Positions 23,756-34,515 of a stretch of 64,000 bases of DNA are shown here, in pieces (the stretch's first letter is position 1; each line of letters begins with the position of its first letter). The position numbers and the translations under genes are program-made. Origin of the DNA: Prochilodus magdalenae (lineage: Eukaryota > Chordata > Actinopteri > Characiformes > Prochilodontidae); the NCBI GenBank assembly GCA_024036415.1, contig JAMWET010000906.1, positions 1 through 64,000 on the forward strand, read 5' to 3'. The notes beneath the pieces are model-generated. The model did no database searches and had not been told where the DNA came from. It saw nothing but the letters and a program-made list of their open reading frames with translations.

Positions 23756-23858
23756 ATCTTATAATTAGTCTACAACAATCTCAAAATTAGAAATTTAAGA
23801 TGTACCAACTAGAAGTAAGACCCGTTTAGCTGCTTAGACCTCGTTACATACAGCGCAT
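23756..23858. mobile_element. Palindromic MITE family A, right-end fragment
   Basis: taatcttataattagtctac, caatctcaaaattagaaatt and gatgtaccaactagaagtaa are the right-arm signatures of family A, here abutting Pal-2 copy 2. Confidence 0.7.
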
Positions 23859-24118
23859 TAGCCCGGCTGACGCTGGCCTGGTTTTAGGCCTGGGTTTTTG
23901 TGTGCGCTCCTATTAAACTGTCAGCTATAGCTACGCACTGATTTACCATCACACCGCTCCGAACGACTCTGCTTACGCCTCAGCCGTAAAATTCGAACCG
24001 TGGAGTTTTAGGAGCACGCTTAGTTTATTGCTCGTTTAGTGCTCATTAAAATGAAGAGGTGGAGCGTCTACAGGTCCACTCCACACCCAACCCAAGCCTC
24101 GATCGAGTCACTGGAGGT
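23859..24118. other. Intergenic, no gene seen
   Basis: No supported feature; possibly the eroded end of the LINE that follows. Confidence 0.35.
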
Positions 24119-24330
24119 TTAAAGAGAACGAGGCATGATGTTAAATATGACCGCTGCCACCAGCCAAAAGGAGGACGGTCTGTTTTTTGACTGCTGGGTT
24201 TTAAATCTAGCGTGGACGTCTGCGTGAAGCCAGTGGAGGGGGCGCAGCGGGGGAGTGACCAGGGTGAGCTTAGGAAGATTAAAGACGAGCTGTACTGCTG
24301 CATTCTGGGGCAGGCAGGCTTCCACTGAAC
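24119..24330 (-). pseudogene. L2-clade LINE ORF2 C-terminal fragment
   Basis: On the minus strand the frame reads QNAAVQLVFNLPKLTLVTP, then LRPLHWLHADVHARFKT. This matches the stretch after the reverse transcriptase in L2/CR1-type LINEs (NAAARLVFNLPK.., HWLPV..RI.FK). The alignment is lost after RFKTQ. It is truncated on both sides and not functional. It supports L2 activity in this genome, together with the fragments at 13750 and 51263. Confidence 0.7.
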
Positions 24331-24554
24331 TGAAACCGCATACCAGGAAACGGCCTGGGAAAGGAGAGCTTGATCCGTCTTAGACCAGCAGGGGAGCCTG
24401 TATTGAGATGGATAGCTAGCCATTACACACCTGTGTCTGATATTTAGATTAATGCTCCTTCCTCTGATTGGCTCGTGATTGGCTTCCTCTGGCAACATTA
24501 GTCATCTACATTTTAGTGTGTATTTTGACCTAGGTGAACAATACACAGCAGAGT

Positions 24555-24632
24555 ATTATCACATATGATATCTATATCTATATGTATCTATCTATCTATC
24601 TATCTGTATATATATTTATATATATATCTATC
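24555..24632. repeat. TATC/TA microsatellite
   Basis: tatctatatctatatgtatc with following tctatctatc and tatatatttatatatatatc runs. Confidence 0.9.
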
Positions 24633-24639
24633 AAGTTTC

Positions 24640-25335
24640 AAAGTTTCACACTTGGCCGCACATGTGACATAGGCAAGGACGGGCCTTATCTCTGTACCTG
24701 ACTGACCCAACACCACCATTACAGACCTCCAGCGAGCAGTGGTGTCCTCCATGAGTCGTCCTGTTAGTGCAGCACCATCGGCAGACGGCTGCACCACGCA
24801 GGACTACATGCACACAGACCGTTACCACGACTGTCCTTAACACCACGTCACCGTCACCAAAGACTGCAGTGGTGTCGTACCAGACTGTCATTTAGTGCCT
24901 CAGAATGGCAGCGGGTCATCTTCAGTGACGAGTCCCGCTTTAGTCTTGGTGGAGACGCCCAACGAGTCCGTGTGTGGAGGCACCGTAGTCAGCACCGAGA
25001 TGGACGGTGTGCTGTCACACGTCCAGAAGGCCTGGTGTCCCTCCACCTCCACCCCTACCGCACCATCTGCAGGAACTGTGTGAGGATGTTCAAGCTGCAT
25101 GGGATGGATTATCACAGGACTCCATTAGGAACCTCTACAGCTCCATACCGAGACGTCTGGCGTGTTGGGCTAGCAAACACGGCGGCCCGACGCCATACTG
25201 AGAGACAGACTTCTGTATGTGTAGCTCAATAAATATTGATCATATCAGTCTAAATTTATCATCAGTTATTGATCCTGGTCACCTTTATCTTCCTTCCCAA
25301 CACACCTGCACTCCCACACCTCCTTCTGGGTGCAG
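24640..25335 (+). mobile_element. Tc1-like element Tc1-A, copy 3
   Basis: The left terminus is lost; the similarity starts at tttcacacttgg. The right terminus cctccttctgggtgcag is intact. Transposase remnants are IFSDESRFSLGG at about 24916-24955, the shared deletion junction at about 25025-25055, and LQELCEDVQAAWDGLSQDS with GGPTPY at the end. Like its siblings it lacks the second and third catalytic residues. AATAAA lies near 25227. Confidence 0.85.
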
Positions 25336-25359
25336 ATGTTGATAATGAGTGTATATGCT

Positions 25360-25490
25360 TTGTGTCTTATTTTCAGTTTGATAGTGTAAGTAATTTTAGA
25401 GAACCAGATTTTCTCACTATATTGACAGATAATTTTACTTATTGTATGAAACATGTTGGAAACAAGCCAAATTATCTGCCAGTATAGATT
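25360..25490. mobile_element. Palindromic MITE family A, central fragment
   Basis: agattttctcactatattga, then cagataattttacttattg, gaaacatgttggaaacaagc and attatctgccagtatag make up the family A core. Both ends are missing. Confidence 0.7.
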
Positions 25491-25918
25491 CAGCCTTTTC
25501 TAATAACAGTAAAGGTGATCTATGGAGAGATAAACAGTCCCGCAACCTCCTGAAAACCTCCCCGAATGGGAAATAATAGACACAGCTAGTATATATAGAC
25601 TTGAGGAGCGGGTAGGTGATTGTGGAGTGTATGCACGTCCAGCCGGCTCTGCTGTGAGTAATTGGAAGGCTCAAATCAAAAGAAGAGACAGGGCAGCGTT
25701 CCGACGGTTCCTCACAAAAAAGGGAGGCTGGAGGGAAATGCCAAAGAGGAGGAGGCAGAAACAGAGATAGAGAGGAAATGAGGATGAAGTGGAGGAGTTA
25801 AAGTGAAAGGAAAGAAGGCTGATGTGGAGGCGTAAGTGGAGGACCGTGCAGTGTGGAGACTGTAACAGATTGTAAGGGAACCCGTGACCTGTTATTACTC
25901 ATAATCATAATCCACCAA

Positions 25919-25920
<2 letters not shown>
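25491..25920. other. Intergenic, no gene seen
   Basis: Purine-rich on the plus strand before the CT tract (aaagaggaggaggcagaaac and similar). No gene. Confidence 0.4.
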
Positions 25921-25967
<47 letters not shown>

Positions 25968-26341
25968 CCCTCCCTCCCTCCTTCCCTCTCTTTCTCTGTC
26001 TCTCTCTCTCTTTCTCTCTGTCTCTCACTCTCTTTCTCTCTCTCTCTCTCTCTGTCTCCCCCTCCCTCCCTCCTTCTCTCTCTCTGTCTCTCTCTCTCTG
26101 TCTCTCTCTTTTTCTCTCCCTCCCTCCCCCTGTCTCTGTCTCTCTCTCTGTCTCTCTCTCTGTCTCTCTCTCTCTGTCTCTCTCTGTCTCTCTCTCTGTC
26201 TCTCTCTGTCTCTCTATCTATCTATCTATCTATCTATCTATGTGTCTATCTGTCTGCCTGCATCTCTCTGTCTGTCTGTCCATCTGTATGTCTGCCTGCC
26301 TTTCTCTCTGTCTCTCTCTGTGTCTCTCTGTCTGTCTGTTC

Positions 26342-26385
<44 letters not shown>

Positions 26386-26497
26386 TTCTATCTATGTGTC
26401 TATCTGTCTGCCTGCATCTCTCTGTCTGTCTGTCCATCTGTATGTCTGCCTGCCTTTCTCTCTGTGTCTCTCTGTCCTTCTCTCTTTCTCTCTGTCT

Positions 26498-26556
<59 letters not shown>

Positions 26557-26690
26557 TTCCCTCTCTCCCCCCCTCTCTCTCTGTCTCTCTCTCTCCCCCC
26601 GCCTCTCTCTCTCTCTGTCTCTCTCTCTCTCTCTCTGTCTGTCTGTCTATCTATCTATCCATCAATCCATCCATCCACCCCACCCCACAC
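25921..26690. repeat. CT-rich microsatellite block with TCTA, TCTG and ATCC parts
   Basis: Mixed (CT)n, (TCTG)n, (TATC)n and (CCAT)n. Two stretches of about 140 bp (near 26240-26330 and 26395-26475, sharing tgtctatctgtctgcctgca) are near copies, showing local duplication inside the block. Confidence 0.95.
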
Positions 26691-26817
26691 ATGCAAAGAA
26701 ATGAAAGCTATATGTCCATAAATGAAGTTACACATGAAGAAGGAGAGGCGCAGAAGGCCGCTGAACTCCATCAGTAATTAGAAAGTAACCCTGACCCTAA
26801 TATCAGCTGCTTCAACA

Positions 26818-27815
26818 TGTCTCATTACAAGAACCATCTCATGGTGGGTAAAACCAGTGAGCTCTCTCAAGACCTTCTCCACCTGATCATACCAGAACGT
26901 ACTGCTGGCATGGGTTACAGACGAATCTCTACACTACTGAAGGTTCCGGTGAGCGCTGATGGAGCCGTAATCTGGAAGGACATAATTTCACCAGAAACGG
27001 GACACGACCAGGTGCTCCTCGTAAAGTTTCAGACAGAGGAGTGAAAAGAATCATCAGACGAGTTGGCCATCAGCCAAGGACCACCTGTGGAGAGCTGCAG
27101 AAAGACCTGGAATCAGCAGGTACAGCAGGGTTCACAGCAAAAAGTAATGACTCGACCTGCAGACCTGCCCGCACGCTCACCACGCAGGACTCCACTGCTG
27201 AAGAAACAGCAGGCTGAGCGCCTTTAAAGTCTGACCAGCACTGAGACAAGCCTGTGGAGTACTGGGAAGGTACGGTCTGGTCAGATGGACCAACACTGAA
27301 CATAAACACCATGTTTGGAGGTCAAAGGTCACTTCATATCACCCCAAACACCATGGAAACAGTGAAGTGTGGAGGTGGGAACATCATGGTGTGGGGCTGT
27401 TTTGCAGCATACCGCACTAACACGCTTCATATCGCTGAAGGAAGGATGAACGGACGTACCGAGACCTTCTTAATAAAAATCCAGGAGGATGAAGATGAAA
27501 CGAGGACGGACCTTTCAGCAGGACACTGATCCCAAACACACAGCCAAGGACACTCTCAGTCGCTTCCAGGGATAGAGAATAAAGCTCCTGGAGTGGCCCA
27601 GCCAATCTCCGGACCTGGATCCAACTGGAAATCTATGGAAGGAACTAAAGCTCATAGAAGGAGTCCACAGAACCTTCTGGATTTGAAGAGTGTTTCTTTG
27701 GAAGAGTGGGCCAAAATCCCACCTGAGCAGTGCATGCAGCTCCTTTCTCCATACAGCTGTCGTCACCAACCAAGGCCTCTCACTATTACACATAGCCTTA
27801 TTTATGGACGTCTAT
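26818..27815 (+). pseudogene. Tc1-like transposase pseudogene (third family)
   Basis: Nearly the full length of a Tc1-type transposase can be read across frames. The N-terminal part is GKTSELSQDLLHLI, GMGYRRISTLLKVPVS and an RPGAPRK-like part. Next come RGVKRIIRRVGHQPRTTCG, then [13 protein letters not shown] (first Asp, about 27290), [14 protein letters not shown] (27369-27410), [13 protein letters not shown] (second Asp, about 27515) and [10 protein letters not shown] (about 27620-27650). WAKIPPEQCMQLLSPY follows near 27705. At least four frameshifts break it, and the third catalytic acidic residue, normally IEN in this block, reads Gly, so the enzyme is dead. No clear terminal repeats were found at either side. 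Confidence 0.85.
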
Positions 27816-28260
27816 TTTGATTTTTTGCAGGTGTGGGTTCGATGGTTTGTTTTCGACATCTGGTGAGAATTTAATGATGTCAATACCACCTTTAGAAATA
27901 TATATATATATACACATTTTTTTTCTTTTTTTTTCTAAAGGTGAGATAGAGATAGAGAGAAACTAAAAAATCTAATTTTCATTTAATAAAAATCTTATTT
28001 TACGAGTTTATTTCCATATATTTCCATCTTCTTAAAATCCCTTAAAACTATATTCCAGTATACAGTAATCCTTATGTCGTTATTGCTTTATATATAATTA
28101 CATGGTGCATGTAGCATGATCTCGTCTTCCTGGTCTCAACCTCTGCCTCAAATCCTGGACACACCACTGTCCAGGAAACCCTCATCTAACACTATCGATA
28201 CTGCCGTGTGTAGGGCTCTGGATTCTCGCCTGCTGCAGGAATCATCCCTGTCTCCCTCCG
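27816..28260. other. Intergenic, no gene seen
   Basis: AT-rich, with small TA runs (27897-27911). No gene recognised. Confidence 0.4.
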
Positions 28261-28372
28261 ACTGCCCCCACGGACACTTCACCCATCAGCTAAGCCTCTG
28301 TAGGAGGGTGTCTCCTGGACGCATGTCTCCTAGGTACAGAGGCTTATCTGATGGTTGAAGTGTCTGGGCAGT
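28261..28372. repeat. Inverted repeat (hairpin), arms about 38-42 bp
   Basis: cacttcacccatcagctaag followed by cctctgta (left arm) is complementary to tacagaggcttatctgatgg and ttgaagtg (right arm), with about three mismatches over 32 bp and further partial pairing outside. The loop (28303-28334) has its own small inverted piece (ggagg..cctcc-like). No protein or tRNA character. Confidence 0.75.
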
Positions 28373-28492
28373 TGGTTGGTACTTTGGACAGACAAGGGCA
28401 GGGAGCCACAGTACTCAGGAATGTATTTGGGAGCAAGTGTCTGTGAATGATATGGATATGACAATATGATTTTATCATTATTATAAATTCCA

Positions 28493-29036
28493 GGAGGTGA
28501 CCAGGATCAATAACTGATGATAAGTTTAGACTGATATGATCAATATTTATTGAGCTACACATACAGAAGTCTGTCTCTCAGTATGGCGTCGGGCCGCCGT
28601 GTTCGCTAACCCAACACGCCAGACGTCTCGGTATGGAGCTGTAGAGGTTCCTAATGGTGTCCTGTGATAATCCATCCCATGCAGCTTGAACATCCTCACA
28701 CAGTTCCTGCAGATGGTGCGGTAGGGGTGGAGGGACACCAGGTCTTCTGGACGTGTGACACCAAACGGTTCATCTTGGTGCTGACCACGGTGCCTCCACA
28801 CACGGATTCGTTGGGCGTCTCCACCAAGACTAAAGCGGGACTCGTCACTGAAGATGACCCGCTGCCATTCTGAGTCACTCCATGACAGTCTGGTACGACA
28901 CCACTGCAGTCTTTGGTGACGGTGACGTGGTGTTAAGGACAGTCGTGGTAACGGTCTGTGTGCATGTAGTCCTGCGTGGTGCAGCCGTCTGCCAATGGTG
29001 ACTCATGGAGGACACCACTGCTCGCCCTCCACAATT
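28493..29036 (-). mobile_element. Tc1-like element Tc1-A, copy 4 (inverted)
   Basis: The complement carries the same body as the other copies: IFSDESRFSLGG (about 28840-28880 on the complement), the shared deletion junction, and the C-terminal part. Both termini are missing. The 3' side stops at ggtgaccaggatcaat, before the terminal repeat. The 5' side has a short extra deletion at ctgccaatggtgactc. This copy and copy 3 face opposite ways about 3.2 kb apart. Confidence 0.82.
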
Positions 29037-29195
29037 GTGGCTCTTGGGTTAGTTCGCATATGAGGGACAATTGGTCGGTTCTTGTGTAGGTCTCCCAGAT
29101 CCAGTAGGGTGCGCACATGACGATTCCGCTTCCCGGAGCCCCTCTGTACTTCTGCTTGATCGACTCACACATGTTTCAGATGCACTACCACAGGA
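29037..29195 (-). other. Unidentified open segment
   Basis: A minus-strand frame contains CESIKQKYRGAPGSGIVMCA and PYWIWET, with a composition more protein-like than its surroundings. I do not recognise it; it may be from an unclassified mobile element. There are no splice borders or a start I can defend. Confidence 0.25.
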
Positions 29196-29199
29196 CAGA

Positions 29200-29560
29200 C
29201 CCTCAAGCCCAAATTCCATGCCTGTCTGACCCGCACTCATCTCTTTGTCTTTGTTTCCTCCATCCCTCGTTCCTCCATTAGAACCCCATTCATTTCCACC
29301 TCCATTCAAACCCTATGGTCTTCTTTAACCCACAGCCACCAAACTGCATGTACGCACCCAGAGCAGATCCCCAACTCTAATCCACAGCCATACTGACCCA
29401 CACTCCTCTATTCTTCACTCCTTCCTTCCATAGACTCCTGTTCATTTTTAGCAACACCTAGCAACCAGCTAGCAACAAGTTAAAGCTGCGCGCTCACTCT
29501 GCCTTTTCTTTAGGACATGCACGTTTCTACACAGCACTGCTGTCACATTTGGTTGTGAAG
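29200..29560. repeat. Dispersed repeat D, copy 1
   Basis: gacccgcactcatctctttg, cattcatttccacctccatt, cagatccccaactctaatcc and a later ctcactctg recur, with changes, at 35440-35745. A small internal repeat (ctagcaaccagctagcaaca) is also seen. Class unknown. Confidence 0.55.
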
Positions 29561-29930
29561 GCTTGACAAACATCATTATTCTCCCTCACAGATGTTTTGC
29601 TACTTCGCCTGTAGCCTTGGCTTAACTCCAAGCCGTGGAGTGGTGCTGCTTAGCCCGTCCGACATCAGCAGGGCTGTCGGCTGGGGGACTTCTCAGTGAG
29701 GGTGTGCTTTGGTATGTGGTGTGACAGTCACTCTAAATAAAAGCTGCCAATTAAGGAGAAGCTACATCGGTCGCCTTCGCTGTCGCATTCATGTCACTAT
29801 GAGTTTGTGCTTCGAGCGGGGAGTTCAGCACCACACAGATAGCAGACCTGAATACTGACACTGTCTGAGCAGGATCTCATATCTCCAGAAAGATTAATAA
29901 GAGAAGGTAGAAAAGAATTACGGTGGCCGA
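29561..29930. other. Intergenic, no gene seen
   Basis: No supported gene or repeat. Confidence 0.4.
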
Positions 29931-29934
29931 GAAG

Positions 29935-30344
29935 TCGAAACGAATAACATTTCAGAAAACAAAATTAACAAAAACAAATTAAAAAACAGAAACAAATGAC
30001 AAGTAAGAAAACAAAATTAGAAAAACAAAAACAAAATTAGAAAAACAAAAACAAATGAAAATTAAGAAAACAAAATTAGAAAAACAAAATGACAATGAGA
30101 AAAACAAAATTAGAAAAACAAAAACAAATGACAATTAAGAAAACAAAATTAGAAAAACAACAAAATTAGAAAAAAACAAATGAAAATTAAGAAAACAAAA
30201 TTAGAAAAACAAAACAAAATTAGAAAAACAAAAACAAATGAGAACCAAGAAAACAAAATCAGAAAAACAAAAACAAGTTGAAAAACAAAAACAAATGACA
30301 ATCAAGAAAACTAAATTACAAAAACAAAAACTAATTTACAAGAC
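29935..30344. repeat. A-rich tandem repeat, unit about 38-40 bp
   Basis: Degenerate units of aaaacaaaattagaaaaaca plus aaaacaaatgacaattaag. Low complexity and strand-asymmetric (almost no T-rich stretches on the plus strand). Confidence 0.9.
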
Positions 30345-30780
30345 GTGAAACTCCTACCAGTACCAAAACACTTTTACACACTGTGAATTCTGATGGAATG
30401 GGCGGGGCTAACAAACTGGAAGTGCTTGTTGTGGACCCTTGTCAATCAGACTGTTTGGCGGTGGTAGAGTGGGTGGAAGTAAGAGATAAACAGGCGTTTA
30501 GACCACTCAGAGCTGGAGATGTTAATGAAGGTAAGGGGGCTGTAGCGCTAGCTGTAGTTGAGCTAGCTTAAAATGGCTGAGAGCTTTTACAGCTCATGTG
30601 GTTTAGAGTTGCCTGGTCGTCTCTCTCCTCCGTCTGCTCTTTAAAACTCTAAAGACCTTCACCAGGAGAAACAGAAGCAGCCCAGCTGGATAAAACACCA
30701 TCCCAAATTCCACCCACTATACCACCGCCAAACAGAATTCCCAGTTTGTAAAAGTGTTGTGGTGCTGGTAACAGTTTCAC
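30345..30780. mobile_element. Putative inverted-repeat element, 436 bp
   Basis: The left end gtgaaactcctaccagtacc, continuing aaaacactttta, is the complement of the right end taaaagtgttgtggtgctgg, continuing taacagtttcac: about 29 of 33 matches. Pairing continues inward (gtgaattctg against cagaattccc) for roughly 49 bp in total. The interior has no coding frame of note. The left end touches the A-rich array. No other copy is seen in the window. Confidence 0.55.
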
Positions 30781-30970
30781 ATCATATATTTTTGTTTTCT
30801 TTAATGTAAGGTGGTAATGGATTTCAAGGTGACAGGGAACTCCACTGTAAAGCATGGTCCTAATTGCCAACGAATATATGGTTGTGGTGAGATTTTGAGT
30901 AGCTGTGAATTGTGGTGTGCCAGGGTCGGCCTTTTTCAAGTTTCCACAATCAAACACAGGAACTGCATGT
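30781..30970. other. Spacer
   Basis: No gene. The 102-codon minus frame across 30649-30957 straddles the inverted-repeat end and is not credible. Confidence 0.4.
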
Positions 30971-30974
30971 TTTC

Positions 30975-31345
30975 AGTAGCCTAGTTAAGTTAATTTGAGG
31001 TGGCAAGGAGTATAAGGTAGCAAGGAATTTAAGGTGGCAGTGAATTTTAAGGTGGTAATGGATTTCAAGGTGACAGTGAACTCAATGTAGCAAGGAATTT
31101 AAGGTTATGGTGAATTTAAGGTAGCTGTGAATTGAAGGTGGCGGGGAATTTAAGTTAACAGAATTTTCAGTAGCAGTTAAGGTGGTAGGGAATTTAGAGT
31201 GGCAGTGGATTTAAGGTAGCAGTGGCAGGAAGCTTAAGGTGGTAATGGCTTTCAAGGTGGCAAGAACTGCAAGATGGCATGAAATTTAAGGTGGCAGTGA
31301 ATTTATGGTGGCAATGTATTTCAAGAAGGCAGGTAATTTAAGGTA
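30975..31345. repeat. Degenerate minisatellite, unit about 17-21 bp
   Basis: Repeats of aaggtggcagtgaatttt and variants (aaggtagcaaggaattt, aggtggtaatggatttcaag). Outlying units occur near 30808-30840, so the array may be older and wider than its clear core. Confidence 0.85.
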
Positions 31346-31414
31346 CTACAGCTTTTAAATGTAAACTTTTCAACATAACTATCAGATTTAGACTATCAAT
31401 TTGTTCACAAACAT

Positions 31415-31575
31415 TTGACAAACTTTTTGATTTTTAGTAAGCCAGATTTTCTCACCGTACCGTTCCTACTTTGCTGTAAGAAATGTGAAAGTCAGATTAT
31501 CTGACAATATAGTGAGAAAATGTGGCCTAATAAAATCACTTATAACCCGTAGAAACTGCCTGGAGGTGTGGCTAA
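31415..31575. mobile_element. Palindromic MITE family A, partial
   Basis: gatttttagtaagccagatt, ttctcaccgtaccg, cagattatctgacaatatag, tgagaaaatgtggcctaata and aaatcacttataacccgtag form the core and right arm. The left arm is lost. Confidence 0.7.
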
Positions 31576-31805
31576 AAAGCCTATCGCACGCAACACTCAG
31601 CAGCAGGCCCGCCATGTCCTATGCTACGTGGAAGCCTTGCTTTCATCCCGCTGACCCATCCAATGACTTTTCAGATCAGCACGGTAGGCTTTTAGCAGCA
31701 ACTCCTTATCACTGGTTTCACTGGTTTCACTGGTTTCACTGGTAACAGTGACTGAGCTTCATTCAGACTTTCAGGTCTGTTACTCTGATAGGACAGTTAT
31801 TGGCT

Positions 31806-31972
31806 TTTCTCACACCTGCTCTGTGGTGGTCCTGTGGGGGTCCTGCCCATTGAAGAACAGGGTAATACAGTACACAGAGAAACAGATGGACTACAGTCTG
31901 GACCTGTACACCTACAGAGTGTCCTGTATGGTCAGTGGAGCTGATAAGATGGACAGTGAGTGTAGATACATG
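31806..31972. mobile_element. Pal-2 MITE, solo right end
   Basis: tgctctgtggtggtcctgtg, gggtaatacagtacacagag, acagatggactacagtctgg, then tgtcctgtatggtcagtgga and gatggacagtgagtgtagat. It extends further outward than the other copies and so shows more of the family's true end. Confidence 0.8.
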
Positions 31973-32749
31973 GTTGTAAGTGTTGGTCTGCATTAGCTCA
32001 GTTCTAGAGTTCCAGAGTTCCCACAGTCTGTGTCCCAAACCCTGGGAGTGCCCACCTCCTCTGTTCTGAGGGTGTGGATAATCCTTTATGGATGCTGAGG
32101 TCTGATCCTCTCTTAAAGTCATTTTGGCTCATTTCAGATTGTTGTACTAATGGGAAAGTCTCTCCGGACATGCAGACGTCAAACACCGTGACTCCTCCTC
32201 CTGCTTTCTGCCTCTTTCAGACTGAGACCTAATAATAGGACCAATGAGAGAGGCCGTTTGAAGTGCATGCGGATGAATGGGGAATTATGGCCGCTGATCT
32301 GCTCTCAGAATTGAAAATTGAATTGAATCTGAAATGAATTAGTGGAATAAAGCCAAATGATACCACAAACGGTCGGAGCAATAACAGATAAACCCCAATC
32401 TCTCTGAATCTACACCATCCAGCCTGTCCAGATAAGCACCATATCCTCAAGTGGCCTAAGAGTCCCGGCTGTTAGTGGGAAATTGCAGTCCTGCTTTGTA
32501 CTGCACCCAACCGATGCTCACTTCTCAGATCCACCCGATACATCAACCTTCATTTACCCTGTGGGAAGCGAATCCCCTGTGTATGTTTGATTGAAGGGTT
32601 CGGCCCGTAAAGCTGAAACTCCCATCTCTATTTGGAGAACCCTTTCAGGAAACATAAACAAGCTGGAATACATATATAACACAGGTGTATCACATTCCAT
32701 AGTTCCATTTGACCCTTTACACCAAACAAACATGGATATGGATCAGAAA
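31973..32749. other. Intergenic, no gene recognised
   Basis: No exon or RNA gene supported. A 119-codon minus frame (31763-32122) overlaps Pal-2 and is not credible. Confidence 0.45.
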
Positions 32750-32795
32750 TACATCATCTAGTTGATATATATTTCTCATTATGAGACTACTGTAA

Positions 32796-32835
<40 letters not shown>

Positions 32836-33600
32836 GTGTGGTTAAAACAGGTCAAATTAAATGATAATACAGTGAGATCTGTCATATCTAGTTAATATAT
32901 CTTAGAATTCTCATTTTGTCATTTTAAGGTTGTTATAGGCTAATTTTAAGATTATGTAACTATTTCCATTTTTTACAGTTCTTTTTTTACTTGTTCACAA
33001 ATTCACAAGTTTACAAAAATATTTATTTAACAGTTAAAATGTATAAATTAAATAACATTATTTTACTTTAAAACTAATGAAAACTGATTTTTAGATATAC
33101 CACATCCATTTACAGTGCATTTCAACTAGCACACTGCAAAATATCAGATCTTGGCAAGCAACAATATGTCACATCTAGTTGATATATCTTAGAATTCTCA
33201 TTTCAGAGTTGTTGTAGGGTGTAGGGAGGATTTTCCAAGACCATTTAACTGATTTGCAGACATTTTGTACTGATTGATTTTGTAGGTGATCAAATATTCT
33301 CACTATATTGGCAGATAATTTTTTTTATAATTTATCAAATTATGCTTGAAACAAGCCAAATTACCAATTACCTACCAATACAGTGAGACAATTTCTCAAA
33401 CTGAAATATTTCTCAGACTTCTCTAGAAATATATAAATGACCTTACAATAATATATATATATATAATATTTCTCATTTTGAGATCACTGTAAGTGTATTA
33501 TAATGTGTATATTAGGAAGTGTAGTGTGTAGTGTAGTGTAACAGGATATATTAAATTCCAGTGGTAATACAGTGAGGTCATTTGGCTTACTGCGTGTCTC
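32750..33600. mobile_element. Palindromic MITE family A, two to three broken copies
   Basis: Repeated left-arm starts (gatctgtcatatctagttaa near 32877 and ctagttgatatatcttagaa near 33174), a tattggcagataattt core near 33320, and mirrored pieces. A (TA)n run at about 32801-32830 and another near 33453-33470 lie inside. Confidence 0.7.
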
Positions 33601-33616
33601 TCTGTGTATGTTCCAG

Positions 33617-33667
33617 CTCATGAGGTTCGATCTACAGATGCTGTCTTTCTGCAAATACCCATACTGA
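33617..33667 (+). CDS. Possible terminal exon fragment (unidentified)
   Basis: A good acceptor (tctctctgtgtatgttccag, ending at 33616) is followed by an in-frame LMRFDLQMLSFCKYPY and a TGA stop at 33665-33667. Residue composition looks protein-like and the acceptor tract is strong. I do not recognise the protein and see no partner exon upstream, so chance is a real possibility. It lies between a MITE and a GATA array. Confidence 0.2.
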   Translation, partial: LMRFDLQMLSFCKYPY

Positions 33668-33696
33668 AGACATCTACAGACTCTCAGGTATGGATG

Positions 33697-33803
<107 letters not shown>

Positions 33804-33869
33804 TACACTTATTAGTCTACATTTGAGCTGCCAACTTCATGTAGGGTGCTCTGTATTTACACATTCTTC

Positions 33870-33889
33870 TTTTTATTATTATTATTATT

Positions 33890-33935
<46 letters not shown>

Positions 33936-34065
33936 TAATATAAAAAATGCAAGAAAGTGTAAGAAAACTTCTTATAATAATGTATATATTAATATTTTTT
34001 AGAAGAAATATCTTAGATTGAGAAATATAATATAATATAATATAATATGTAATATAATATAAAAT
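33870..34065. repeat. ATT/AAT and TATAA microsatellites
   Basis: (TTA)n switching to (AAT)n at about 33890 forms a short inverted pair; ttattattattattaa pairs with taataataat. A small (TATAA)n run follows at 34028-34065. Confidence 0.9.
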
Positions 34066-34515
34066 ATTTCTTGGCTTGATCAACTACATATAGCATATTT
34101 AGACTTATATTTAGATCTCAGTTGTACCATGCCCTGATGTTTGTATTGTGTCTGGTGGTGACAGAACCTCATGACGAGTCTTTTTGCCTAGAGCTTCAGA
34201 ATCACTAGTACGTCCCGGGCCTGTGCAGCCCTGCCTCTGCTTGGCTCTGCTCTACTCTGTTCTGCCCTGTCACAGATCCATGCATATATGTCTCGGTATT
34301 CATTAAAGACTTGATGGGAGAAATATCAGATTTGGAGATCTCTCCATGGCTGCCATGTCTGGTCAGCTTAATCAAAGGGGACATGAGCATCATCTGGGCC
34401 TTATTTAGTTTCACCACAGCTAATAAGCCATTACCCGCACACACACACCCCGACCAGAACCAGTACCCACCCAGAGAGAGGGCGGGAGGCACGTGATGCT
34501 TTCGACTCAGGTAAC
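34066..34515. other. Intergenic, no gene seen
   Basis: No supported gene or recognised repeat. Confidence 0.4.

Noticed and set aside
25853..26777. A 283-codon Ser-Leu-rich frame
   Set aside because: Lies over the mixed CT/TCTG/TATC microsatellite block; no signal, domain or splice evidence.
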